DNA from: Metellina segmentata
Lineage: Eukaryota > Arthropoda > Arachnida > Araneae > Tetragnathidae
Direction of reading: 5' to 3'
Assembly: GCA_947359465.1 (NCBI GenBank)
Contig: OX375876.1
Location: 120,833,444-120,897,443 of the forward strand
Length of the DNA stretch: 64,000 bases
Shown here in pieces: positions 34,172-46,680 of this stretch. Under the pieces are notes generated by a model. That model saw nothing but the letters and a program-made list of their open reading frames with translations. It ran no database searches and had not been told where the DNA came from. The first letter of the stretch is position 1. The number at the start of each line of letters is the position of its first letter. The position numbers and the translations under genes are program-made.

Positions 34172-34472
34172 ATTTTATTTTAATTAACGTCGTACTAGAG
34201 CGACATGACGTGCTATTGACGACTGTAGGGGGTCAATTCCTTTTGGGAAAGATCAGAGGATAACACGATGTATTTTTGAGCCATGGTCATATGACTAGGT
34301 AACACCTCAGAAGATCCCCTGCTCTCCAAACTTACACACCAACCTAACGTGAGGCCACGACAGATTTAAGGTACACCATACGCTTACAAACATGCATGTA
34401 CTGACCCGGATTCGAACCAGGAACCTTCCGATCTAGAGGCTAACACCTCAACCACCAGACAGGTTGGTCTGC
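34172..34472 (-). mobile_element. Full-length SINE family A
   Basis: In minus orientation the tail TTTTAATTAACGTCGTACTAGAGCG is on the left. The body carries GACAGATTTAAGGTACACCA. The head on the right carries GGATTCGAACCAGGAACC (box B complement) and CCACCAGACAGGTTGGTC. Confidence 0.85.
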
Positions 34473-34631
34473 AATGAAATACAAGATATTTTGGTGTGAG
34501 TACTTTGGTGTACGGGTTATTTAGAGGGAGAAATTTAAATTATTGGAAGAATAAATGATTATTTTTGTCTGTAATGATAGATGGAAAGCTAGTCATCGTC
34601 AATAAGGAAAGCTGTGTATCAAGATTTCTAA

Positions 34632-34955
34632 AGGTAAGGTAATTGTTATTAACGTCGTATTATACCAACACAACGGACTATTGACGACAATCCCCTACGG
34701 GAAAGATCCGAGGACAACACCACGTCATTTTGAGACACGGTCAGATGACGAGGCAACACTTGAGCTGGCACCCCACTCTCCAAACTTCCACACCAACCCA
34801 ACGTGCGGGCTTTCTGCCACAAGAGATCAAAGGTGCACCATCAGTCTCTACACCATAGTCTTACAAACATACATGCACTGACCCGGATTCGAACCAGGAA
34901 CCTACCTTCCGATCCAGACGCTAACACCTTTACCACCAGACCAAATGGTCCGGCT
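34632..34955 (-). mobile_element. Full-length SINE family A
   Basis: The orientation and parts are as in the copy 160 bp to the left: tail GGTAAGGTAATTGTTATTAACGTCG and head GACCCGGATTCGAACCAGGAACC...CCACCAGACCAAATGGTCCGG. Two full copies in the same direction this close are independent insertions or a duplication. Confidence 0.85.
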
Positions 34956-36959
34956 AGTAGAGCGTTTGGATTTTCATTCTGTGACTAGCAAAATACCCGA
35001 CCCTACTCGGTTTGAACTGGTTAGGTCTAGAATGAAGAGTCCATCTTGAAAATTTGTACCACTTATTTTGGACACAAATACTACACATGCATATCCATTC
35101 ATGTAATACATTTCACGTACATCGCACCCTTGTTGTATGAGAAATCTACAAAATGACGAAAGGTGATACTAAGGTTACTACTACAAAAGATTCCAGACCT
35201 TTCTTAAATTCTTTTCATTGTTCAACTCAATTAATAAAAACGACGAATTTACGGCGAGTGCTCAGGCATTCATGGTCGACAAAACAATATTTTTTAAATT
35301 GTGGCACTCTTGTATCAGACATGCGGTACTGTCGAATTTCGCTTATTATTCTTTCAATAATGGCATTATTCTTTCATTAACGACATTATTCTTTCAATAA
35401 TGGCATAATTACACTTAACATTTGATTTATTCTGACTTACCTGACACTTTAAGTCAAATACTTTAAGGTGATGTTGCGTGTGATGAGAAGGAAAATACAT
35501 TTATTAAAATAGTAAATATTTAAAACAGAAAACAGAGAAATAAAACAAAATAAAAGATGTCGGGAAAAAGTTGTTCTAAAGAAATTAATTTTTGATTCCT
35601 TTTTATCTCTTGATCTCACGGTTTCCACAACTTACAACCAAAAAGTGCACAAAATTTAGGAATTCAAAATTAATTCAGAGCGAAAGGAATACAAAATATC
35701 ACTGCAAGTGATCAACCAACATAAATTTCTGTTTCATTACCGTTCGTTGAAAAATATCGTCTGTCCCAAATATTTGGAAATCGTTTACATTGCGCAAAGA
35801 ACAAAAATAAGACTTGAAATAAATGAAGTATCAAAGCTGAAATTCCATAAAAATAATTAATTTTTTGAAAAATAATTGCTGTTCCAGCAGTACTGGTAAA
35901 GCAATATAGTAAACGTAATACCCGATATACATTCCAATTTTTCCAAAACTACCAGATTATGGTTGATTTAAGTATACTTACTCAGGTGTTTTAGCATGAA
36001 ACTTATCTAAATATAACGTTAAAGAAATGCTTAATATTGCATTCACTAAACTAATATATAATGTATAAAATAAAGCATCTATTGCAATCAAATATATGGA
36101 ATAAAATTCATGTGATGTCTGAAAAGGTATCTTCAGGTGGGATTGTGAATAGTATAAGTTTAATCGTGATAGCCATAAGAATCTGTTTTATATTCGAAGT
36201 AATGAGACGAAGCATATTAGACGAATGGCTGCTGAAAGATAAAGGTGCTTTGGCTATTTTTCGGATAAATCCTAAACAAGATTGATTTGACTAGTTTAGT
36301 TGATAACTAGTTTAGATACTGCTTAGTAATAGAGTAATTATTTTCCTGTCTATGGGATACTAAATAAAGGATGTTTAAGATTAACTTCATGTTCAAACGC
36401 TGAAGTCTCCATTGTATTTTATATTAATTTTCCACTTTGGAAAATATATGAAAAAACGTTATTGCGCGCACGAAACTAAAAATATTTAATCTAAAAGAAA
36501 CTATCTATGATGTATTTGTATTTAGTATCATATAATTTTCTAATAAAATATTTCTTCTTCCGAGATCTGAGTAGAGATTTACTTTTAAATGAGATGTTTA
36601 TGGGATCTGTCTCTTGATGTTTGATCGTGATGAGTTTAAGTTCATATTCTATGATAGTAGTGGCTTCTGGGTCTTACAAAGGAGGAGCTTAATACGGGCC
36701 TAAATTAAGCTAAGTTTCATGTAGGTTATCTAAAATGCTATTTTATCTACGAATTATGAAGAAATTATCCTCATGTTGGTTGGTGGTAATTAAAGTCCGT
36801 GATAGCAATGGTCGTCAAGACTGAATGAATCACCAAATAAAGGAGCTCAATCTCCAAATAACTAAACTTCATAGTAGGATACATTAATTTTTCACTTTGG
36901 ATAATTTGTTTGAAAGAAGCTGTCGGTATGTTTGACTTGTGGTCATCCGCATGTCTTCT
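34956..36959. other. AT-rich DNA, no gene seen
   Basis: A ~25-bp motif (CATTATTCTTTCA.TAA.GG/CGA) repeats about four times at 35335-35410. A degenerate SINE A start (CATGTTGGTTGGTGGTAATTAAAGTCCGTG) appears near 36772-36802. Short frames lack domains. Confidence 0.4.
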
Positions 36960-37190
36960 TTTTTCCCCCAGAAATTGAGACACGTTGGCGTGATGAGCAA
37001 GTTTGTAGAGTGGGATGCTAGCTCAGATGTGGATATCGTTATCTCACTATGAGGCTCTTCTTTCGAGATTGATGCTGGAACGTCGTCTTTATCACATTGT
37101 ATTGCTCTAATCCAACGTACATTCAATAGCTCGTTCTGCTGCTCTAGCCCAAAGTACATTAAACTATCTACCTCAACTACCTACCGAGAA
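36960..37190 (+). mobile_element. Diverged SINE family A body and tail
   Basis: GTTGGCGTGATGAGCAAGTTTGTAGAGTGGGATGCTAGCTCAGATGT, with a later TGTATTGCTCTAATCCAACGTACATT, is a decayed family A copy with a duplicated tail (CTGCTGCTCTAGCCCAAAGTACATT at 37137-37161). Confidence 0.55.
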
Positions 37191-38117
37191 TTCAGGAGTG
37201 ACTTAATTTGAAAAATAAGCTGGATACAGGATGAATTTTTGGTGTTTGACGGTGGCGATTTCACATTTTTCATCCGACAGTAATACTAATACTGCCATTG
37301 TGGTTTACAAAAGAAAGGAAGTTAATGGGTTCTCATGTATAGGCTCCTTTTAAGATATCCTAATTCCGGGATTAGATACGTTATGTGTATAATAGATACG
37401 TTATGTGTATAATACATGTTCTTTCCTACTGATTTATCATATTTGTTTTATAAATTTAAAGGTTTACTATATCAACCCATTACTTGATTACATTGTATAT
37501 CCTTGAGATCAATCACCCCTAACCAAATGTGAGAAGTGTTTCTTTCCCGAAACACTAAATATTGAAGGGGGATTAGTTTGGTAACATCTTTCGCAACTTG
37601 GCATAATATTCTAATGCAATTTCATGCGCTTACATTAAAATTTAATACTAAATATCACCAAAATAGCAGTACATCCTATTATTTTAAGCACTATTTTTTT
37701 TTCTTTTTCGATAGTTTACCATGAAAACCCCTCTCTTATGTGTAATAAATCAAACTATTTTTAACAATTTATTTTGCTCAACTCTTTGCAACTTTAATTT
37801 CTAGATTTCTTTAATATTGATATAAAATATGCAAAGCTGTAATTAAGGTGGATTTTGCTGCAATGCTATGTGGTGAAATTTATTGACGGCTGTAGAGCGG
37901 ATTAAGGATTATTTGGTCCCAAAAGTAATAAGTGATTAAAAATTGACGACACAAATAATCTTCGATGATGATGATAGTGATACGCGATTTTGCGTATGGC
38001 AACTTCCCATGGTGAATTCACCCTCTTTCTAAATGTGAACTTTCCGAAGGTTACAAATATCTTTTAAGATGTTGTTACAAATCTGTTCTGGTGAATCCGT
38101 TGATAATTTTTTGATTA
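37191..38117. other. AT-rich DNA, no gene seen
   Basis: Only a small direct duplication is seen: AGATACGTTATGTGTATAAT twice at 37373-37411. Confidence 0.4.
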
Positions 38118-38437
38118 GTTTGTAATTAACGACGTACTAGAGCGCCACAGCGGGCTATTGACGACGGTTCGGTTCAATCCCATAAGGTAAATATCCTAGG
38201 ATAACACCACGTAATTTTGAACCACGGTCAGATGACGAGGCAGCACATGATCTGCCACTGCACCCTCGAAACTTCCACACCAACCCAGCGTGAGGACTTT
38301 CGGCCACGATAGATTTAAGGTTCATCAGCCACCTCTACACCATACGCTTACAAACATCCATACACTGACCTGGATTCGTAGCAGGAACCTTCCGATCAAG
38401 AGGCTAACACCTTAACCATCAGCCCGGTTTGTCGGCG
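38118..38437 (-). mobile_element. Full-length SINE family A
   Basis: Tail TTTGTAATTAACGACGTACTAGAGCG is on the left. The body is complete. The head on the right carries GGATTCGTAGCAGGAACC and CCATCAGCCCGGTTTGTC. Confidence 0.85.
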
Positions 38438-39517
38438 GTGAATCAGTATGAGTGAAGACGTTATGACTACTTGATATGTAAACTTGCTATCCTCCAAAAA
38501 ACAATTCCTAAATTTACAAATGCTGGGTTTTGGCTTTATTTGGTTTATTGCTCAATGGTAATTTTTTGCTGCACGAGGGTTAATTAGACTAGATTTACGA
38601 ACACGTAATTGTAACCTAGAAGCATCTCTCACTCTTGTTTTTCAGAAAAATCCGAACCATCACTCATCCCCACTGTTGAATGACCAGTTTCCAGGCGGTA
38701 ATTGACGACAAAACCAATCTCACGCTCTTTCCAATACTTATATTTCGCCCTAAAAATCACTTTCGCCGATTCCAGCAAAACAAAAACCAACACGCAACCC
38801 TTTCCCGATCTGTTGAACACTTCCCTTTCCCGATCTTTCCCTTTTACTTACTTGCTTATTATTATTTTTTTGTCTGTTTTCTAACACCAATCCTGGAGTA
38901 CTTTTCCCAAGAGAAATATGCCAAGTCCGAGTTTCCCCGGACCCCTATGAATAATAAATGAGGTAAAGAAAACACACCGATTGCGTGCTTATAAGGTTTG
39001 CTTTTACTCGAAAGCATGTTATTAGATCGATCCTATTCCTGCCCTCCACACGCGAAAAGCAAAAATTTATCGCCCCTTCTCTTCAACAGCCAAACCCCCC
39101 TTAACGTTCCCGTTGCTCTCGGCAGGCATGATCTTTTTAGCCTTATCCTGTTTTCGAGCAATATTAGTTCGGGTTTCTTTTGGCTGTCTATTAATTTATC
39201 GACCCACTGAGTGAGGGCACGTATGGGAATAATGAGGGGCATTCATTTGCTTTGTTCACGGGCAAATCCCTCCAACCCAATCCCCCCCCCTCCTGAGTGA
39301 GTTTTATTAGCAACCTTTCGCAGGGGCAGCATCAGGTCTCAATAGTTTAGTTCCGTGAGCAGTTGATAACTCGCACTTTGCGTCTAAGGGAATAAAAGAG
39401 ACCTAGCTGCGAGGGGTGGAAGACTTCCCCACCCCTCTGCCACCATTGCATGGCGTGTCTTGTCACCATTTCGAAAAAGAACTAAACCCGAAACACATAA
39501 ACGGCCGGCATTATTTA
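38438..39517. other. CpG-bearing unique island (38600-39517)
   Basis: This is GC-richer, non-repetitive sequence. Frames at 38680-38961 and 38998-39242 have no recognised domain and compete with frames on the other strand. It grades directly into the first unit of the tandem array at 39.5 kb. Confidence 0.4.
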
Positions 39518-40665
39518 AATTGAGTTTCTGCTACTTTTTCCAGCCGGGAAATGGTAGGTGGGTCCCCAGTTCGGCGATGTTTAAGTTTTCGGGGTGCTTT
39601 ACGAGTTTCGGCGGTTTTGAGTTACCGTCAGAAGGAACGGAACGGCAGTTTTCTAAAGCTGAGTTATATTCCTTTACACGTATATTATAAATCGGAATCT
39701 TATGAAATTCTCCGTGAGCTAATTGCGTCTTGTGTAGAGCCTAAAAATTGACATTCTCGATACTTGTGGAAGACTGATAAGTTGAGTTATTCCTTTAAAA
39801 CATGTAAAGAGTAGTTGGTGCCTCGTTAAAATTTTGAAGGTGCCTTACATTTTCTGCAGTTTTAAGATACAGTATTAACGGAAGAATCAACGAAATGGCA
39901 GTTCTCTAAAATGAAGTTGTAAGGCTTTTCTTATTATGAATAGGATTGTTTCATAAAAGACTTAGTTGAACTTCTCGTAAAGGTCTACAAAATAAATCCG
40001 CAATGTGGTACTCGTTGGAAATAGATATTCTTTTTACAGTTGCTGGAACATTAATAAAGTGCATTTCTGCTTCTATTTCAATAGGGGAAAGGTAGTTGGT
40101 TACCCGGTTTGGCGATATTTTTAAGTTTTCGGGGTGTTTGCTAGTTCTGTAGTGTTGATTTACACTGCCAAAAAAGGAAGAGAATTAAAGCTATCTAAAA
40201 CTGAGTTGGATGGCCGCTCTTTGAACGTGTTATTAAACGGAAAAAAATTATGAAATACTTTTGAGCTGTTTGTTGTGGTATGTCTTATAAATAGAACCGT
40301 ATCGATTTCGTCTATCGATACAGTTCTGTGGAAAGTTGATAAGTTCGGCTTCTCATTATGTATCCAATATTTAAACAGTAGGTGGTGCTCCGTTTTGGCG
40401 ATGTTGAAGCTTTATAGCTGTGTTGCTGTTTCTGCAGTTTTGAACAACTCTGAAAAGAAATGAAATAATCTTTCTCTAGAACACAAGTTTGTAGCTTTTC
40501 TCAAACATAAGTTACGAGATTTTCTGAAAAACACTTAGTTTATGGTCTAAAATCTAATTCTTCATTGTGGTATTATTTAGAAATCGGTATTTCCTATACA
40601 AGTTGCTGCAGTATTAAAACATTGACTTTCTGCATCTTTTTCAAAAGGGAAACGGCATATAGTGC
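39518..40665. repeat. Four-unit tandem array, ~275-bp period
   Basis: Landmarks are GTAGGTGGGTCCCCAGTTCGGCGATG (39552), GTAGTTGGTGCCTCG (39811), GTAGTTGGTTACCCGG (40092) and GTAGGTGGTGCTCCG (40379). Each is followed by a TTTTGA-type block, then AG.TGAGTT/AAGTTG.A and GGTATT-like text. Units 1 and 3, and units 2 and 4, are most alike, so a ~550-bp dimer was duplicated. CpGs are dense in unit 1 only. Confidence 0.8.
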
Positions 40666-41760
40666 AAGATGAGACTAAATACATCATAACAAAGTCTATT
40701 TGATTTAGAAGTCCTAAAAATACAAACCTAATTTCATCACTAAATGAAACGCCTTAGTTTTGCTAACCTAAACCCACAATAATTGCTAAGTCTTCAGCAT
40801 TTTGCCCCGTAACGTATAGTACATATAACTTACCTTCGATATGTTACATTAATATTTTCAAAACAAAGTCGCAAAAAAAAACCGAACCACAACTTTATAT
40901 CGAGCTTTGTCCACAGTAGAGAAAATTCAAAGCAAATCCACTAACAAATAGCGTCCACTACAAATTCAAATGTAAAACAGTTGTAAGAGGCTATCTTCCC
41001 ATTGCATTTTGCACAACTAACTAAATTTTCAGTTTCTACATCGTCAAATTAGTTTAAGAATTAAATTTCATGAATTCATTCTTTTTATATAAGATATTCA
41101 ATGTTAAAGCCCTTGTTCATTTTTGGGATCATCTGTGCATTAAAAGTTGCTAATGTAGATCGATATTATCTGTAGTTAATCAGGAACTGCACATTTGTTG
41201 CTTGACTAAAAGAGGATTACAAAGAACCTTAACTTTCATGGAGGATGGCTCGACGAGGTATCGTAGCATAAGAAAAATTGACCAGATCTTGATGGACAAC
41301 AAATTTGGAAAGAATCATAATCAATATTAGCTGTTTAATTTTGTCGTCAACTTCTATTTTTGACAGTTAACAATAACTGTTAAACTTATTCCATAACTGT
41401 TATTTTTAATATAAGAATCAGAGCAATTTTTTTGATAATAACTTAATAATAACTGTTAAACTTATTCACTAACTGTTATTTTTAATATAACAATCAGAGC
41501 AATTTTTTGGTAATAACAGTTAATAATAACTGTTATGACAAGTTACCAATAGCCGTTACAGACTGTTACTGTAATAATGGTTTTGTTTATATATACTATT
41601 ATATTGACGATTATTCAGCTGTATCACATGACAAGAAGAAGGCAATGTCCATTAGATTACATAAATGATATTTCCAAACATTTAGCTTACCTAAAACTTG
41701 GAACTATGAAAAGAGCAAGTGCGGGATGTACCGTGTTCTTATAAAATAAATATTAATCAA
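40666..41760. other. AT-rich DNA with a family-D fragment and an AACTGTTA repeat
   Basis: 41245-41305 carries CGACGAGGTATCGT...TTGACCAGATCTTGATGGACAAC of family D. 41370-41545 contains a duplicated ~66-bp block (AATAACTGTTAAACTTATTC...GAATCAGAGCAATTTTTT). No gene is seen. Confidence 0.5.
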
Positions 41761-41764
41761 TCGA

Positions 41765-41985
41765 CGTCATCTGACTTAAGTTCAAAATTACGAGTTGTTC
41801 TGGGATCAATTCCGAAGGGACAGATCCCAAGAAAACGTCTCCTAATTTTGAACCACGGTCATATAACGCGAACAAGACCTTATCAGACACACCTATCTAT
41901 AAACTTCCACACCACGTCAAGGTGAGGCCATTTGAAGATGCGACAGATTTAACGTACACAAGTCCCCGTGTACACGATGGTCTTT
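41765..41985 (-). mobile_element. Partial SINE family A
   Basis: GGGATCAATTCCGAAGGGACAGATC, TTTTGAACCACGGTCATATAACG, AACTTCCACACCACGTCAAGGTGAGG and GCGACAGATTTAACGTACAC belong to the family body in minus orientation. Head and tail are lost. The ending GTCCCCGTGTACACGATGG does not match the family. Confidence 0.65.
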
Positions 41986-42236
41986 GTTTGGACGTAGTTT
42001 CGATCCGCAACCCTAAGGATGCTCATCAGTTCCTCATCCAACTGGGCCCCAAACACCCCCTCCCCCCAATCAGTGTTCAAAAAATTCGTGCATGCGACAT
42101 TTGGTTACAAGCGTTATCTACTGTTTGCTGCGTAATTACACTTTAAAAATAAAATTCCATTTTAACCTAGCCTCCTACGTCAACAAGCAACATATAGTCA
42201 CCGAGCAACATATGGTCACCTAGCACAGGCAGGCAA

Positions 42237-43050
42237 TTGGCCCTGGAAGTTATTTACAACATTTCTAAAAAGGCCATTAAGATTTATTCTGTCAGCAAAA
42301 CAGATGGTCATGCAGTTAGTGGCATTTATATAGAGACCCCTCAAAATAAATTGTCTATTTGCCATCGTAACCTAGACTCGTGTTTGGTTTTTAGAATCGG
42401 ATTAATAGCTATTTATCTGGAACTTGAGGCTATATTAACCGAAAAGGACTTTGGTGAACTTTGGATTCTATCTGATTGTCACAGCTTTCTCCAACACCTT
42501 TAAAACTGGACACTTGTGGGCGACAAGACCAGTATTTATATCCTACATAAACAAAAACAGCTTTATTTGCATCATGAGGTCCACTTGTAATGGATTCCTT
42601 CCCATGTGGATATTCACGGCAACGAAAAGGCAGACAAGCTCACTAAGGATGGCTGCGGATTTCCCACAGCCTCTTCTTCTGCACTCTTCTACCTGGAACA
42701 CTTTTCCCTGGAAAAATCCCGTTTAATGACAAAGTGGCTGGAGCCTCCTGTTCATCATTGGTATTTGGATAAAAAACCTGGACTGATGTTTTGTTTGATC
42801 CCTTGTTTGTGACAGAGGCTCCAAGTCTGCGCTCTCTCGTCTTGCTAGCGGTCATCTCAAGAGCCTTTCTTCAATGAGGAAGAAAAGGTTTGTTTTCGAC
42901 ACATGTACCAAGTGTCTCGGCCAGCCAGTCACTGCTGAGCACATCTTGGACATTTACTCTGACCCCCTTATTGTGCTTGATTTCCTAGGAGTCAGTGGAC
43001 TTATGGAACTTGTCTGACTTTGTCAGACACTGGAGGATTAGTACCAACAA
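42237..43050 (+). pseudogene. LINE 3' end: RNase H domain and C-terminal zinc-knuckle tail
   Basis: Translation in broken frames gives the C-terminal part of a non-LTR retrotransposon ORF2. The RNase H-like N-part (42237-42500) has ELEAILTEKDFGELWILSD. A frameshift follows, then WIPSHVDIHGNEKADKLTKDG (42590-42655), which holds the conserved H...GNE.AD of these RNase H domains. Next is KWLEPPVHHWYLDKKPGL, then in another frame DTCTKCLGQPVTAEHIL, the C-x2-C...H cysteine tail. It ends near CCAACAACACAACAAAAAG, a LINE-style 3' end. The reverse transcriptase and endonuclease are absent, so this is a 5'-truncated, decayed insertion. The family resembles LINEs common in spiders. Confidence 0.8.
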
Positions 43051-43099
43051 CACAACAAAAAGAAATTTTAAATTCCCACTCCCAGTCATCGATCGATTG

Positions 43100-43425
43100 G
43101 TAATTGGTAATTTTTGTTAACGTCGTACTAGAGCAACACAACGGGCTATTGAAAACGGTCCGGGATCAATCCTCTAAGGGAAAGATCCGAGTACAACACC
43201 TCGTAATTTTGAACCACCTAATTTTGTCATCGATCGAAACAATATAGATAAATAGTTAACGTCACACTTGAACGTCATCGCACTGAAGCACCAGAACGGG
43301 CTATTGGCAATGGTGCGGGATAAATCCCCGTGGTAAAGATCCGAGGACAACGCCTCGTAATTTTGTACTAGTCTGATGACGAGGAGTTGACACTCCACTC
43401 CAAACTTTTACATCACGTCATTTAA
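43100..43425 (-). mobile_element. Two partial SINE A copies in tandem
   Basis: The first tail and body (GTTAACGTCGTACTAGAGCAACACAACGGGC..., to GTAATTTTGAACCACC) spans 43113-43217. The second runs from GAAGCACCAGAACGGGCTATTGGC (43282) to CCAAACTTTTACATCACG (43420). Both heads are missing. Confidence 0.75.
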
Positions 43426-43828
43426 ATAAAACATACACATACCATCCAGTGATCGCTTTTGAACCGATCTGCAATAATAACAAACTGAAACCCATGCGTA
43501 CGCTGAGCAGCCTTAGGTACAAAACCTTATCTGAAAAAAGTATAGGAAATTATGAAGTAAAAATTATTTTGTTTGGCACACGCTTGCCGGAATTGAAGGG
43601 ATGTGTTTGTTCTCCGGAAAAGTTAATACTTATGCATGCTTTCATGAATAAAATATTTATGTAGAATGTCGAAGTACAGTAAAACAGTCCTCAGTTTGTT
43701 GGAGGGAATGAGATGCAAATGATAAAATCATATTCATGGATTTATAGCCTTTTAGCACACGACGAATGGAAACATTCAAGGCCTCACCTCAATAATCACC
43801 AAGTGAAATTATATCAATGGATCACAAT
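43426..43828. other. AT-rich DNA, no gene seen
   Basis: No feature is recognised. Confidence 0.4.
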
Positions 43829-44075
43829 GTAAAGGTCAAAGGACCGTTACAGATGTCTCTCACACTTTATGACATGTGCCTTTACCTTTAGCAATCCTGA
43901 TTACATTGATTCACACTGTAAAGGTTAAAGGAGAGTTACATATGTCTCATTTCATGACATCTGCATCTGCCTTTTGGATTCCTCATTACTCTGATTCACA
44001 TTTAAAGGTCAAAGGATAGTTACAGATATCTCCCACGTTTTATGGTATCTGCTTTTGCCTTTTGTATATCTATTT
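43829..44075. repeat. Three-unit tandem repeat, ~87-bp period
   Basis: AAAGGTCAAAGGACCGTTACAGATGTC (43831), AAAGGTTAAAGGAGAGTTACATATGTC (43920) and AAAGGTCAAAGGATAGTTACAGATATC (44004). The shared remainder is TTTATG.CAT.TGC.TTT.CCTTT. Confidence 0.85.
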
Positions 44076-44530
44076 TTAAACGCCTACATACGATTTTAAT
44101 AACGCTTATTAAACATATGTATTGATTTATTATATCTACAACCTTAACAATTTCTTATTCGCATGTGTTCGTAATAATCAGCAGCTCGGATACGAGCTAC
44201 CAAATGTCATGCTGCAAGACAAGTAATTCAATGGATTCGGTGTCCCCTATGGCATGATGTGCGCAATCGAGACATTGCGATTGCTTAGTAAATATCGCTT
44301 TTATTATGTTTTGCTTCTGGTGATGAAACGATTTCTTTGTAGAGTTCTGGAAAATGTTGGTTCTAAAATGGAGTTTCGATAGCAGACTAATTTTATTGTC
44401 TGCTTTATTTTCGTTTAGTTTGTATTCACTCGATATATAATTGAATCTAGGATTCATCACATAATATAGTTATTCGGTCGCGTTTACTTTGAAATGCTTG
44501 TTTGTATTTAGACAGGTATGTCTATCCATA
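44076..44530. other. AT-rich DNA, no gene seen
   Basis: An 87-codon minus frame (44197-44460) has no recognisable domain. Confidence 0.35.
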
Positions 44531-44532
44531 AA

Positions 44533-45053
44533 CACTGACGAGCCAAAACATTATGATCATCCCGCATTTTTCAATGAACTCGTCTGGTTGACATGGAGGG
44601 CACGTGATTAAGTGAGAATGGCATTTAACTGCTGCTGGAGAAGGTGAGTAATCATTATTGCACTTACTTTGGCGAGTGATGGGAAAGGCTGCTGATCTAA
44701 GCGAATTTGATGGAGGGTAGATCGTAATGACTCGAAGACTAGGAAGGAGTATCACCGAAACTGCACGACTGGTTGGTTGTTCACGATCTGCCGTTATTAG
44801 TATTCATACAAAGTGTATAAAGGACGGTGACACCAGCAGTAGACGCCAAAGTGCTGGTCGTCCAGGCGTCATAAAAAAAAGGACATCGGAGACTGTCCCG
44901 TTTGGTAAAGCAAAATCGGCGCGAGACAGTGGCTCAGCTGACAGCCCAATACAATGCAGGTCCATGCGCAAGTGTTTCGGAACACACAATTCAGCGGACA
45001 CTGTTGTATATGGGACTGTATGTATGTGGTCATAAAGTTTTGGCTCTTCAGTG
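44533..45053 (+). mobile_element. Internally deleted Tc1-like transposon, N-terminal half only
   Basis: The termini are CACTGACGAGCCAAAACATTATG on the left and CATAAAGTTTTGGCTCTTCAGTG on the right, inverted with three mismatches and followed by TA on the right. The frame at 44727 encodes the Tc1 N-terminal helix-turn-helix region: LGRSITETARLVGCSRSAV, then a GRPG AT-hook-like motif (GRPGVIKKR). In another frame it continues as ETVAQLTAQYNAGP...SEHTIQRTLLYMGL (44924-45020), the second helix-turn-helix. The whole DDE domain is missing, so it cannot transpose by itself. Confidence 0.85.
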
Positions 45054-45055
45054 TA

Positions 45056-46475
45056 TATCATTATAATAATGTTCAAATTCTTAGTATTTTCTTCAAAAGC
45101 TGATTTGCATCTTGTGTTTCATTACATTATAAACTTTTAAGACAATTACTTCAAGGTGATCTATTCAGAGATGATAATAAGAATGAATAATACCAAATTC
45201 TTCACCTTATCTCCGTCCATTGCATTTCCTCTCGCATGACACATTTTCAATACAATTGCTTCATGATTGTAATATCCAAATTTTAAAGATTTCTAAGCAT
45301 TCAGATATAAATAACCAAAACATTCAGTCACATCCATTCACATAATTAGGATCAGTACTAAATTCTTCAATTAGTCTCCAATGATTCTTTTTTCGTATTG
45401 GGTATGATTGTATGATGAATCAACAATCCACTAACACATACTTCATGACTTCCGAATACGAAACCTTCAGCAATCTTTAACATTTGAATATGCATAACCA
45501 AACTTTATAAGCTTCCAAGCTTCGAGCAGATTTATATTGTTAAAAGATATTAAAAAAGCCTAAATTTTTTTAATGGCTTACAAAAATGTACGAAATTTGA
45601 AAGTGAAACCTGGAAGATGACGAAAACCTGTTAGAGCTTAGGTGGTGGAAATGTAGGAACCAAAGTAGAAGTGGACGGGATATCATACATTTCGGTTATA
45701 GTCAGTATTCGGCTGGTTGCACAATCTTTGGATCAGTCTTTTTCCAGTTCCCAAAATATAGTCCGTTGTGTTGTTCTAGTACGACGTTAATTAAAATTAC
45801 CTTACAAATTACCAGTTCACAAAATTGTTTCGGAACATCAGGTGTCACTATCCTTTAACTTTTAAACATTTTTATTTGATCATTATTTTTTTTTCTTCTG
45901 AATACGTTTCCCTTTTTTTGTGTATTGTTTTTGCGGTAATAAAATTGTGATTTTTTTTTTCCTTTCCCTTTGTACTTTTTAAAATTATGTGATCCTTTTC
46001 TTTCGTCATTTTGTATTTTTCTGCTTACATGTTTTGCCCTTCACTTATCTTTTGTTTTCTATGTACTTTCTTCTATATTTTATATGCATGGTGTACTGCC
46101 TACTCTGCTCTCTCTTATCTCCTAATTTCCTTCGTAAGACGGACTTAGAGCTGGAAGCAGCCCAGTGAAACAGCGTCCGCTTACGGTGTCCAATACAATC
46201 CAACGTTCAACAACTGCTGCTTACTGATTAGCATACACGACAGATCTTCGCATTACAGTTCTCAGCTCAGATCGAGGTCCATTGTTACGTGGTTGAATGG
46301 CGCAGTTAACGAGCCCAATTGTTGCATTAGGACTAGTGGGGATAGATATCAATTTATGTCTGGAAATTTCTTTACTTTTTCCAAAATTGAGAGTTTTGAT
46401 AGTGTTTCATCAACATTTATTCTTAGACCACTTTTCTTTGGAGATTTCAAGCCCACAGTTCCCATTACATATTCC
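45056..46475. other. Unassigned DNA with a SINE A tail
   Basis: 45757-45812 (ATAGTCCGTTGTGTTGTTCTAGTACGACGTTAATTAAAATTACC) is an isolated family A tail. 45880-46120 is T-rich. 46120-46300 is GC-richer and unrecognised. Confidence 0.4.
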
Positions 46476-46680
46476 GTTACTGGCAATGGATACTCGTAAC
46501 GGTGCTCATACGCGCAGGGCAAATTGTGCTATACAAGTACTTAGAAATCATTTTCCTTATGAAAAAGTCATCAGAATTGCTGTTTTGCCAGCCTTTCGTT
46601 CAACAGTTGAATATGCTATTTCGGGATTTCAAATGGTGGCATATAATGGTGGATAAAATATTGAACATGTTTTAAATTGA
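46476..46680 (+). pseudogene. Mariner-type transposase C-terminal relic
   Basis: The frame gives NGAHTRRANCAIQVLRNHF, resembling the DGAPPHxAR..Q.L...F block around the second catalytic Asp. It continues directly into LPAFRSTVEYAISGFQMVAYNGG, stop, NIEHVL. The latter matches the C-terminal LRSVVEHAVSRFQLLAENGGQHIEHVL-type end of a mariner subgroup. The segment between, including the third catalytic residue, has been deleted. No termini were found. Confidence 0.55.

Noticed and set aside
43829..44075. CRISPR-like array
   Set aside because: Only three ~87-bp units, diverged along their whole length, with no repeat/spacer alternation, in a eukaryotic repeat context.
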